Source of the DNA: Anaerolineales bacterium
Lineage (GTDB): Bacteria > Chloroflexota > Anaerolineae > Anaerolineales > E44-bin32
Direction: 5' to 3'
Length of the DNA stretch: 6,147 nt
NCBI GenBank assembly: GCA_030642885.1
Contig: DAOWMX010000140.1
Span: 1 to 6,147, forward strand
How positions within the stretch are numbered: the first letter of the stretch is position 1; the number at the start of each line of letters is the position of its first letter. This document shows, piece after piece, positions 1 through 5,605 of the stretch. The position numbers were made by a program, and so were the translations under genes. Under the pieces are notes generated by a model. The model made no database searches and was not told the DNA's origin. It saw only the letters and a list, made by a program, of their open reading frames with translations.

Positions 1-2
1 CC

Positions 3-89
3 GCAGGCCAATACGGTGAGGGCTGGGGCATCGTCTCCGGCGAGACCACCGTTTGCCAGTTCTGGAACATCATCCAGGTGTCGAAATAA
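3..89 (+). CDS. C-terminal fragment of an unidentified protein (5' end outside window)
   Basis: This is an open frame from the left edge to a TAA stop, giving 28 residues that end ...CQFWNIIQVSK. It is rich in Gly, Trp and aromatic residues and looks like the end of a folded domain. The other two + frames also lack an obvious alternative: one closes early at a TGA and the other gives a low-complexity Ser/Pro reading. The stop lies 19 bp before the next ATG, and the next gene's Shine-Dalgarno site falls in that gap, so the two genes are probably co-transcribed. The family cannot be assigned from so short a piece. Confidence 0.5.
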   Translation, partial: AGQYGEGWGIVSGETTVCQFWNIIQVSK

Positions 90-108
90 CCGCTAAAGGA
101 GAATAACT

Positions 109-552
109 ATGATGAAGAAACTCGTCTTATTAATGGGATTGCTGCTGATGGCCAGTCTTTTGGCAGCTTGCGGCAGTTCCGGCTTGCCCAAGGATGCTCT
201 CGACGTTAGCTGGGAGTGGTCTCAACTGACCGAAACCCTTCCGGCCAGTCAATCTGTTGTCCCCGATCCGGAGAATTACACGCTGGTTTTCTCAGCAGAT
301 GGGATCTTCGCCTTAAAGGCGGATTGTAATCTGGCGAGTGGGGAGTACGAGGTTGATGGAGATAGTTTATCCCTGATTTTGGGCCCCTCCACATTGGCTT
401 TCTGTGGCGAGGATTCACTGGACACCCTTTATCTTCAACTGCTCGGCATCGTTACCAGCTACGAATTGGTGGATGGTAACCTGATCCTGTATCTCGGTGA
501 AGACGCAGGGAAGATGATGTTTGTAGACGGTGGTGCTGCCGGAGGCAACTGA
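109..552 (+). CDS. META-domain (HslJ-like) lipoprotein
   Basis: This is a small lipoprotein of 147 residues. A KK charge pair is followed by a hydrophobic signal (about residues 5-20) and the lipobox LLAAC, so Cys21 would be the lipidated N-terminus after signal peptidase II cleavage. The mature part matches the META/HslJ fold: W-x-W at 35-37, YTLVF with a following G, ADCN at 71-74 followed by SGEY, a second Cys at 99, then YELVDGNLILYL and a final GKMMF strand. The order 'DCN...G.Y...C' is typical of META domains. HslJ is linked in E. coli to heat shock and novobiocin resistance, but the biochemical role of META domains is not settled. AAAGGAG at 95-101 is 7 nt before the first ATG; a second ATG follows directly (112). 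The C-terminus is Gly/Ala-rich. A META domain also occurs in the large protein downstream. Confidence 0.85.
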   Translation: MMKKLVLLMGLLLMASLLAACGSSGLPKDALDVSWEWSQLTETLPASQSVVPDPENYTLVFSADGIFALKADCNLASGEYEVDGDSLSLILGPSTLAFCGEDSLDTLYLQLLGIVTSYELVDGNLILYLGEDAGKMMFVDGGAAGGN

Positions 553-730
553 CCACCTCCTGCAAAGGTAGCTCCAGTGTCTGCTCCCTTATTTGCTGAA
601 CCAGTGTGAGTATTGGGCGATCCGACCCGGGAGAACTTATCGAGCCCGAGAACGAAACAGAACTCCGTTCGCATAGGTAGCAATAGCAATAAATAAGACG
701 GCAAACCGCAAGCGAACAGCTTGGATAACT

Positions 731-757
731 GGGGGTGCGGGCAAAACCCGCATCCCC
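731..757. terminator. Strong GC-rich hairpin, possible terminator of the lipoprotein gene
   Basis: The arms 731-741 (GGGGGTGCGGG) and 747-757 (CCCGCATCCCC) pair over 11 positions with one G-U, closing a CAAAA loop. It lies about 180 bp after the lipoprotein stop. No T tract follows on either strand, so it is not a classic intrinsic terminator. It could instead act as an RNA-stabilising hairpin or a rho-assisted stop. Confidence 0.35.
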
Positions 758-929
758 ACCCCATAAGTTCCTCACTCCTCTCCTCGAGGGTGGTAAACTT
801 CAGTGTGCTTATGTAATAACTATCAGGCAAATCAACAACGCTGGGAAGCAGCAATTTCAACCAGCTCGTTTCTCAGTGTGACCAGTCTGGTATCGATCAC
901 GATGTGTGTATTGAGCCTGATCGATGATA

Positions 930-958
930 TTGACTTGATCGTGTCTTCGTTTCATTAT
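930..958 (+). promoter_or_regulatory. Sigma70-like promoter candidate for the DUF1269 gene
   Basis: The -35 TTGACT (930-935, five of six consensus bases) is separated by exactly 17 nt from the -10 CATTAT (953-958, four of six). Transcription would start near 965, giving a leader of about 85 nt before the ATG at 1051. It is the best such match in this gap. Confidence 0.45.
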
Positions 959-1050
959 GCGCAGCGTGAAGAAAGATGGATTGATCCTGTCTTGTAATGA
1001 TAGATGTGATTAGGGTCAGAAGTAATTCTGGAAAGAAGAGGAGGATGTAA

Positions 1051-1662
1051 ATGGGTAAAAAGCTATTAGCGCTCACATTCGAGGAACTGAATGAAAATAG
1101 CGCCGCAAGGGAATCCGTTCACGGAAGCTGGGCGCGAGAAACCGGCACACTCCCAATCGGTGATGATCCAGAGCGAGCTGCCTCGATTTTGAAAGACATC
1201 GAAAAGAAGGCGAAAGAAACAGGGGTTGAGCTGGAAGACGCCGTCGTTGTCTACAAGACAAAATCTGGCGAGGTCAAAATTAAGCAAACAAAAGATATAA
1301 CAATCGGCAAGGGGGCTGGTCGGGGCGCCTTCTGGGGCTTGCTCATCGGTCTCCTATTCGGTGGACCGCTTGGCGGGGTACTCGGGGGATTGGGCATTGG
1401 CGCTATCTACGGTCGTCTCGTTGATCATGGGGTCGATGATAAATTCATTCAAGATGTCGGTGGCGCTTTGAAACTATCAACATCTGCTCTTCTGATACTG
1501 ATACGGGAAGAAGATTATGATGATGCCTTAGCCTACTTGAAGACCTTCGATACCAAGATCTATGAAACAGAACTCGGCGAAGAAACAGAGGAAGCAGTGG
1601 TCAAGGCGGCAGAAAACCGGGATGTTGCCGCGGCGGTTGAGGCTGAATTTGGCGCTGAGTAG
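1051..1662 (+). CDS. DUF1269 family membrane protein
   Basis: This 203-residue protein matches the DUF1269 pattern. An N-terminal alpha/beta part has a strand MGKKLLALTF, a helix rich in E/K at about 40-58 (ERAASILKDIEKKAKETG) and a strand ELEDAVVVYK followed by GEVKIKQT. It leads into a glycine-rich hydrophobic segment at 86-121 (GAGRGAFWGLLIGLLFGGPLGG and on), then VDDKFIQDVGGAL and a strand SALLILIRE. The Gly-rich segment resembles Gly-zipper hairpins that insert in membranes. The acidic tail (about 172-203) is less conserved. The family is widespread but has no settled function. AGGAGG at 1039-1044, 6 nt before ATG, supports the start. The residues between the first strand and the helix (about 11-38) form a longer linker than I would expect for the family. 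The stop is 123 bp before the next start, so co-transcription with the large surface protein is possible. Confidence 0.82.
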   Translation: MGKKLLALTFEELNENSAARESVHGSWARETGTLPIGDDPERAASILKDIEKKAKETGVELEDAVVVYKTKSGEVKIKQTKDITIGKGAGRGAFWGLLIGLLFGGPLGGVLGGLGIGAIYGRLVDHGVDDKFIQDVGGALKLSTSALLILIREEDYDDALAYLKTFDTKIYETELGEETEEAVVKAAENRDVAAAVEAEFGAE

Positions 1663-1709
1663 GATGGATACTCTATCGTTGATGGCAAGCGACATGCGTA
1701 TTCGTTATT

Positions 1710-1724
1710 CAGGACGTTGTCCTG
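1710..1724. repeat. Perfect inverted repeat between the DUF1269 and surface-protein genes
   Basis: CAGGAC-gtt-GTCCTG forms a perfect 6-bp palindrome with a 3-nt centre. It is flanked by longer imperfect arms, ATGGCAAGC near 1682-1690 and GCTTGGCAT near 1724-1732 (eight of nine complementary), so a larger cruciform or RNA hairpin could form. It could be an operator, an attenuator or an RNA-processing site. No T tract follows, so a full terminator is unlikely. Confidence 0.35.
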
Positions 1725-1775
1725 CTTGGCATTTCGTTTGGCTAACTTGGAAATATTGTTAATCTCGAAATAAAT

Positions 1776-1780
1776 GGAGG
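1776..1780 (+). promoter_or_regulatory. Shine-Dalgarno site that moves the start from 1774 to 1786
   Basis: GGAGG at 1776-1780 is 5 nt before the ATG at 1786 and lies inside the first codons of the longer reading that begins at ATG 1774. That upstream ATG has no purine-rich site before it, so initiation at 1786 is preferred. Confidence 0.7.
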
Positions 1781-1785
1781 TTGAT

Positions 1786-3366
1786 ATGGATGAGAAAGAT
1801 CGAGAAGAAGGAATGTTGGGAGAGGAAGAGACGGCAGGACCCGCTGCTGAGGGGGCGTACCAAGACGGTGAGACGATGGATCCCGTCGAGGATGATCTCC
1901 AGGATGTAGACGCAAGCGAGGAAAAACAGGATCGTAGCCCCTGGCTTCTCGCTGGATTGGGGGGCCTTATGGTGATCCTGATCTTCGCCATTCTTGCGGC
2001 CTTGGGCGTCTTCGAGAAAGAGCAGCCCGTCGTCGAAGATCCAGACATGTGGATCAGTATCACCGAGCCCGTACAGGGCGCTGTTCTCGGCGTCCCTGAT
2101 GCTGTTGTCGTGAAGGGGCAGGGGCGTGGGTTGTTTGAAAACAACGTTGTCGTGCAAGCTATGGATTCTGAAGGGAACGTACTCTCAGAGCAGGCGACGG
2201 TTCTGGATGCAGCGGAGCCCGGCGGGATGGGAAACTGGTCGGTCGAGATCGTCATTCCAGTTAAGCCCGGGTCGGAAGGGCTGATCTTCGCTTTCTCGAA
2301 CTCGCCGGAGGACGGCAGTATCACGGCCTCGGCGAGTGTAGAAGTAACCTACGGTGCAGAAGCAGAGACTGAGTCAAAGATCGAGATCACGGAGCCGAAG
2401 GAGAGCCAGGTCCTCGACATCTCCGCACCTGTCACAGTCCGAGGCACGGGCCAAGGGTTATTTGAAGGTAACGTCGTCGTGGAAGCGGTCGATGGGGCTG
2501 GCAACGTGCTCGCTCAGGAAGCCGCGGTATTGAGCAGTGACGAACCAGGAGGCGCAGGTGAGTGGTCAGTGGACCTCGATGTTCAATCTGATGCCGTTAT
2601 CAACGGGACAATCCGCGCTTTTTCACCCTCGCCAGAAGATGGAAGCATCATGGCTGAATCGACCGTCGCCGTAACATTCGGCGAGGAAGAGGACATACCT
2701 CAACCGGATACGAGCCTGAAACTCGAAGACGCCCTGTGGGCGCTGGCTACGCTGCATGGAAACAACGTCATCTCCGGCACTGAGATCAGAGCCGAGTTCA
2801 AAGACGGGCAAATTGCGGGATCCGCAGGATGCAATGAATACTTTGCCTCCTACGAGCGCACGGAGGAGAGTATCTCCTTCGGAGATGCCGGTTCCACGCG
2901 GATGATGTGCAATGAGCCCGAAGGGGTCATGGACCAGGAGGGGCAATACCTGGCATCCTTGGCGACGGTTGAATCATTCCGATATGCGCAGGGTGGCTTA
3001 GAAATGATGGATGCCTCCTCGACTGTCGTTCTGTTCTATCGACCTATCGTCGCCGGGACGGTGGCCTACCAGCAAATGATCGAGCTCCCGCCGGATGCGG
3101 TACTCACAGTACAGGTCCGAGATGTTTCGAAAGCCGATGCACCGGCAACGGTTATTGGAGAAACAATCGTCACAGAATTCGACGAAATTCCAATCCCGTT
3201 TGCAGTGAGCTACGATCCCGAGGTCATCGATACGCGTTATACCTATGCCTTGCACGTGCAAATCAAGGACGGAGCGGGGAACCTGCTGTTCACCAACACA
3301 ACGAGTTATTCCGTGATCACTCAGGGGAACCCATCCGAAGTTGAGGTGATGGTCGAACCTGTGTAG
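1786..3366 (+). CDS. Membrane-anchored surface protein with two Gmad2, one META and one YbaY-like domain
   Basis: This is a 526-residue multidomain protein. Residues 1-50 are very acidic, with no signal peptide, and should be cytoplasmic. One TM helix follows (about 53-75, WLLAGLGGLMVILIFAILAALG), placing the rest outside. Two Gmad2-type Ig-like domains come next (about 90-190 and 199-299). Both have I-x-ITEP, GLFE-x-NVVV, GNVL, EPGG-x-G-x-WSV and SPEDGSI, and they align without gaps. A META domain follows (about 315-418), with GSAGCNEY, a second Cys in RMMCNEP and a final VVLFY strand. The C-terminus (about 423-526, from GTVAYQQMIELPPDAVLTVQVRD) matches the YbaY/YscW-type lipoprotein domain, including IPFAVSYDP and a YALHVQI strand. 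All three fold types are known from envelope proteins, but none gives a defined reaction, so a ligand-binding or stress-related surface role is inference. An intrinsic terminator lies 26 bp after the stop. Confidence 0.85.
   Translation: MDEKDREEGMLGEEETAGPAAEGAYQDGETMDPVEDDLQDVDASEEKQDRSPWLLAGLGGLMVILIFAILAALGVFEKEQPVVEDPDMWISITEPVQGAVLGVPDAVVVKGQGRGLFENNVVVQAMDSEGNVLSEQATVLDAAEPGGMGNWSVEIVIPVKPGSEGLIFAFSNSPEDGSITASASVEVTYGAEAETESKIEITEPKESQVLDISAPVTVRGTGQGLFEGNVVVEAVDGAGNVLAQEAAVLSSDEPGGAGEWSVDLDVQSDAVINGTIRAFSPSPEDGSIMAESTVAVTFGEEEDIPQPDTSLKLEDALWALATLHGNNVISGTEIRAEFKDGQIAGSAGCNEYFASYERTEESISFGDAGSTRMMCNEPEGVMDQEGQYLASLATVESFRYAQGGLEMMDASSTVVLFYRPIVAGTVAYQQMIELPPDAVLTVQVRDVSKADAPATVIGETIVTEFDEIPIPFAVSYDPEVIDTRYTYALHVQIKDGAGNLLFTNTTSYSVITQGNPSEVEVMVEPV
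2053..2682 (+). repeat. Tandem duplication of the Gmad2 domain within the gene
   Basis: Two units (2053-2355 and 2380-2682) encode 101 residues each, with a period of 327 bp. They align without gaps, and about half of the residues are identical by eye. Identical blocks include ITEP, GLFE, NVVV, GNVL, EPGG, WSV and SPEDGSI. DNA identity is clearly lower than in a recent duplication, so the copy event is old and the units are kept by selection. Confidence 0.8.
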
Positions 3367-3392
3367 GAAAGAAAACTGAATGGAGGGGATTG

Positions 3393-3429
3393 AGATTCGG
3401 AGATCCTCGTGATCTCCGAATCTTTATTT
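3393..3429 (+). terminator. Rho-independent terminator after the surface-protein gene
   Basis: The arms 3393-3405 (AGATTCGGAGATC) and 3411-3423 (GATCTCCGAATCT) are perfectly complementary over 13 bp with a 5-nt loop. They are followed on the + strand by TTTATTT. It lies 26 bp past the stop codon and separates this unit from the gene at 3513. Confidence 0.88.
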
Positions 3430-3446
3430 AGCGCTGTGAAGGCTGA

Positions 3447-3488
3447 ACAAATGGTTTGTCATTGAATAGGTTAAAATATTGTTCAATG
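3447..3488 (+). promoter_or_regulatory. Two consecutive inverted repeats, candidate operator upstream of the coiled-coil gene
   Basis: ACAAA-tgg-TTTGT (3447-3459) is followed directly by CATTGAA-15 nt-TTCAATG (arms 3460-3466 and 3482-3488). The spacer of the second repeat is AT-rich and contains TAAAATATT. A weak promoter reading is TTGTCA (3456-3461), 15 nt, TATTGT (3477-3482). Their position between a terminator and the next Shine-Dalgarno site suggests promoter and operator DNA. The regulator is unknown. Confidence 0.35.
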
Positions 3489-3500
3489 AATCAACGAGTT

Positions 3501-3505
3501 AGGAG
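3501..3505 (+). promoter_or_regulatory. Shine-Dalgarno site that sets the start at 3513
   Basis: AGGAG is 7 nt before ATG 3513. Earlier in-frame starts (TTG 3456, ATG 3486) have no such site and would overlap the palindromic region. They would also put a polar stretch ahead of an otherwise normal N-terminal TM anchor. Confidence 0.7.
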
Positions 3506-3512
3506 AAGCCCC

Positions 3513-4346
3513 ATGAAACCTATGTATCAACGTGTAACAGGCATCGCCTTGATGACTGCAGGCGTTATGGGCATACTATTGGTCATCGCTGGGATCATCT
3601 TCATGGTCCGCGTTGGACCGCGCCTCGAGGCGTCTGCGGCAGAATCATTGGAGTTGGTCGACCGGACGTTGTTGACGACTGAGGAAGGGTTGGTCTTGGC
3701 CGAAGACTCGCTAGCGCAAGTCGTCGAAACGGTCGAGTCCCTGGAAGCGACAGTGGCAAGCTTGGGTCAAACTATCAATGGGACGGTCCCACTTATTGAC
3801 AGTGTGGCCGACTTGCTGGGTGAACGGTTGACCGAAACGATCAAAGCCACACAAGATACCCTGTTATCTGTAGCAAAGAGTGCGAAGCTCGTGGACAATG
3901 TTCTGAGCATAGTAACCGCCATCCCGTTCATAGGAACTGATCGCTATCAGCCTGAGGTGCCCCTGCACGTAGGTCTTGAAAATGTAGCCACTAGCCTTGA
4001 CGAGATCCCCGATTCTCTTGGAGCAGCGCAAGAAGATATGACTTCCTCTAGCGGAAACTTGGATGAGATGCATAGCGAAGTCACGGCCATGGCGGATAAT
4101 ATCGGCCAGATTGCGGCGAGCCTTGAGAGTGCGCAGTTGGTCCTGACCGAGTATCGGGACATTGTCACGGACCTACAGGAGCAAGTTTCCTCGCTACGCC
4201 AGGGTCTACCTGTATGGTTGCGATGGCTCGGGATTGTCTTTTCATTCTTCCTTGTGTGGTTGGGCATCGCCCAGATTGGCCCGATGATGCAAGGATGGGA
4301 TATGATTCAGCGCAGCCGGGTTGTAGATGAAGAAACAAGCAAATGA
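3513..4346 (+). CDS. Two-TM protein with long helical, coiled-coil-like extracytoplasmic region; unknown function
   Basis: I do not recognise a named family. The 277-residue product has an N-terminal TM helix (about 8-32, rich in G, I, L and M) and a second TM near the C-terminus (about 236-258, WLRWLGIVFSFFLVWLGIAQIG). A short charged tail follows (SRVVDEETSK). Between the TMs lie about 200 residues that are almost wholly helical in composition, with heptad-like spacing of L/V/I: residues 42-88 (SAAESLELVDRTLL and on), 95-135, and 153-230. A short non-helical insert, IPFIGTDRYQPEVPL (137-151), interrupts them. The likely topology has both ends in the cytoplasm and a helical hairpin outside, reminiscent in shape of chemoreceptor sensor or MlaD-like helical parts, but no motif supports either. 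The gene stands alone between a terminator and a decayed region, with its own putative control DNA. Confidence is high that it is a gene and low on its role. Confidence 0.8.
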   Translation: MKPMYQRVTGIALMTAGVMGILLVIAGIIFMVRVGPRLEASAAESLELVDRTLLTTEEGLVLAEDSLAQVVETVESLEATVASLGQTINGTVPLIDSVADLLGERLTETIKATQDTLLSVAKSAKLVDNVLSIVTAIPFIGTDRYQPEVPLHVGLENVATSLDEIPDSLGAAQEDMTSSSGNLDEMHSEVTAMADNIGQIAASLESAQLVLTEYRDIVTDLQEQVSSLRQGLPVWLRWLGIVFSFFLVWLGIAQIGPMMQGWDMIQRSRVVDEETSK

Positions 4347-4697
4347 GAGATACATGGGTGTGTAATTTGGGCATGCATTCAACGTAATTCTATTCGTTAT
4401 ACAAGCGCTCAACCCCAGCCCATGATGAAGGGATAGATTTGCTCGATCGCTGAGCATGTTCAGGAAGTCGACTATAATTCGATCAAGGTTGCCCAATATC
4501 GCATCTGATCCGGAGATGGTCCTGCTGTATGAGACTGAACGCTTGGGGATTGTTATCGCCACGAAGTGAACGACGTCGGGTTCTCCATTACCACCCTGAT
4601 CCGCTAGCCAGCGGATCACATCGCTCTGATTGGCGTTGTCAACCACCTGGATTACCTGGCGCTGGTCTCAATAAGGGCCTGCTGGAGGATTTAGCTG
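4347..4697. other. Intergenic region of about 350 bp holding a probable gene remnant
   Basis: There is no intact gene here. The first 90 bp show nothing clear. From about 4437 the sequence reads as protein-like pieces in shifted frames, annotated separately as a possible pseudogene. A TATAAT at 4473-4478 has no matching -35 at the normal distance. The Shine-Dalgarno site of the next gene (GGAGG, 4684-4688) closes the region. Confidence 0.5.
4437..4691 (+). pseudogene. Possible decayed gene with frameshift and in-frame stop
   Basis: Several stretches have codon-like, protein-like composition but lie in different frames. One frame gives ATG 4456 to TGA 4569, 37 codons ending DPEMVLLYETERLGIVIATK. 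Another frame takes over at about 4557 with RHEVNDVGFSITTLIR, meets a TAG at 4605-4607, then continues in the same frame with PADHIALIGVVNHLDYLALVS to a TAG just after 4688. Joined by one frameshift and one stop read-through, they would form roughly 75 residues with alternating hydrophobic strands and acidic turns. I cannot name the family. The remnant could equally be chance coding-like DNA, so this is a tentative call. Confidence 0.33.
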
Positions 4698-5390
4698 ATG
4701 ACGATATCTTATTTACTGGTGGCACTACTCCCACTAGCAGTCGCCGCCGCCTTGCAGCCGTTGCAGGTCTTCGCGATGATTTCTCTGATGAAAGGCCGGC
4801 GCGGCGTAGCCAACGGGCTGGCCTACATCAGCGGTATGACCGCTTTTCGACTGGCCTTGGGCGCACTATTCTGGGTATTTCTCAGCGGCGTGGAAGAAGC
4901 GATCGAGTCAGGGGGCGGTAAATTCGGCCTCATTGTCGGCACCGTCCTGGTCGTGCTGGGCATTGCGCTGCTGTTCTATGGGCTGCGGTACGGCTTCTCA
5001 GCCAACGAAGGGGAGGAAACGACCCCCACCTGGCTTAAAAATTTGGGGGACGCGTCGCCTGCGAAGGCGGGGATGATTGGCGTCGCCATGCTGGCGCTGG
5101 ATCCCAAGGACTGGCTGGTGGATCTGGCAGCCGTCGACATGGTTGCGGCGGCCGATCTGGGCGGCTTGGCCAGTGTCGTCGCTTATCTATGGTACGCTCT
5201 GCTATCGATGACGCCGGTCTTTATTCCGTTGATCATGGTACTGGCAGCGCCGCAAAAAGGCACGGAGAGTCTCGATTCGTTGAACGCCTGGCTGGAACGG
5301 CACGCACGGATCATCGTCATCGCTGTTGCGATTCTGTTGGGCGGCTATTTCCTGTATTCCGGCCTGGAGATGCTAGGCGTGTTTTCGTGA
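4698..5390 (+). CDS. GAP/Sap family (sulfolipid-1-addressing-like) six-TM membrane protein
   Basis: This 230-residue integral membrane protein resembles the GAP/Sap family, a LysE-like fold. Six TM segments are visible at about 4-30, 37-63, 75-98, 123-148, 155-183 and 202-224. A proline lies in TM1 (AALQPLQV, 18-25). TM2 is Gly/Ala-rich (GVANGLAYISGMTAFRLALG). An ALDPKDWLVDLAA motif (133-145) sits in TM4, where the LysE-like families carry a conserved Pro. A polar cytoplasmic-type loop (101-122) separates the two halves. Mycobacterial Gap and Sap assist transport of glycopeptidolipids and sulfolipid-1 to the surface. Here the cargo is unknown, and a non-mycobacterial host would not make those lipids. 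GGAGG at 4684-4688, 9 nt before ATG, supports the start. No neighbour encodes an MmpL-type pump or a lipid-synthesis enzyme. Confidence 0.75.
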   Translation: MTISYLLVALLPLAVAAALQPLQVFAMISLMKGRRGVANGLAYISGMTAFRLALGALFWVFLSGVEEAIESGGGKFGLIVGTVLVVLGIALLFYGLRYGFSANEGEETTPTWLKNLGDASPAKAGMIGVAMLALDPKDWLVDLAAVDMVAAADLGGLASVVAYLWYALLSMTPVFIPLIMVLAAPQKGTESLDSLNAWLERHARIIVIAVAILLGGYFLYSGLEMLGVFS

Positions 5391-5605
5391 GCTTGTGGAA
5401 TTACTGCCAAAGCGTGTTTCTGTAAATCTGCTTAGGGCGGGAGTCTTAAATTTCGAAGGGATAGTATCGCAAGATGGCACAGAACGCTTCCTCAATTGGC
5501 CAGGTAAGCGACGTCATTCTTTCGTTGACAAGCCATCTGGGTTGTCGTAATGTCATCGCGAGCATTCGGATCGTACATTTCTCAAACCTGAGGGAGGGGT
5601 AAACA
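5391..5605. other. Intergenic region with promoter for the YvlD-like gene
   Basis: These 215 bp hold no gene. No clear terminator hairpin follows the GAP-like gene. A promoter candidate lies at 5525-5553, and the Shine-Dalgarno site GGAGG is at 5593-5597. Confidence 0.5.
5525..5553 (+). promoter_or_regulatory. Sigma70-like promoter candidate for the YvlD-like gene
   Basis: A perfect TTGACA -35 (5525-5530) is separated by 17 nt from TAATGT (5548-5553), a weak -10 with three of six consensus bases. The start would fall near 5560, giving a leader of about 45 nt before the ATG at 5606. Confidence 0.45.

Larger units (their letters stand above)
553..1050. other. Long intergenic region with a hairpin and promoter candidate
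   Basis: These roughly 500 bp contain no convincing gene. The only + strand frame of note (803-997, 64 codons) lacks a good ribosome binding site and overlaps the promoter candidate at 930-958. The minus-strand frames run into the lipoprotein gene and show no family features. The region does hold a GC-rich hairpin (731-757), a sigma70-like promoter candidate (930-958) and a small inverted repeat CAGAA-gtaa-TTCTG (1017-1030) just ahead of the Shine-Dalgarno site of the next gene. Several GATC-containing short palindromes cluster around 893-940. Confidence 0.6.

Noticed and set aside
459..860. Minus-strand frame of 133 codons over the lipoprotein 3' end and the following gap
   Set aside because: It overlaps the well-supported lipoprotein gene, has no ribosome binding site I can see and no family features, and its sequence is low-complexity Ser/Pro in the overlap.
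803..997. 64-codon + strand frame in the gap before the DUF1269 gene
   Set aside because: It has no good Shine-Dalgarno site, its composition lacks a clear domain, and it overlaps a good promoter candidate for the next gene.
1774..1776. Upstream ATG as start of the multidomain surface protein
   Set aside because: The Shine-Dalgarno site lies downstream of it and fits the ATG at 1786.
1560..2324. Minus-strand frame of 254 codons
   Set aside because: It is antisense to two supported genes, is Ser/Thr/Pro-rich as expected of an antisense reading of acidic coding DNA, and shows no motif.
4473..4478. Perfect TATAAT as promoter of the GAP/Sap-like gene
   Set aside because: No -35-like hexamer lies 16-18 nt upstream (CTGAGC at 4450-4455); it also falls inside the possible gene remnant.
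4529..4921. 130-codon + strand frame overlapping the GAP/Sap-like gene start
   Set aside because: It is Arg-rich and out of frame with a clear six-TM protein; its upstream part overlaps the remnant region but in a less protein-like frame.
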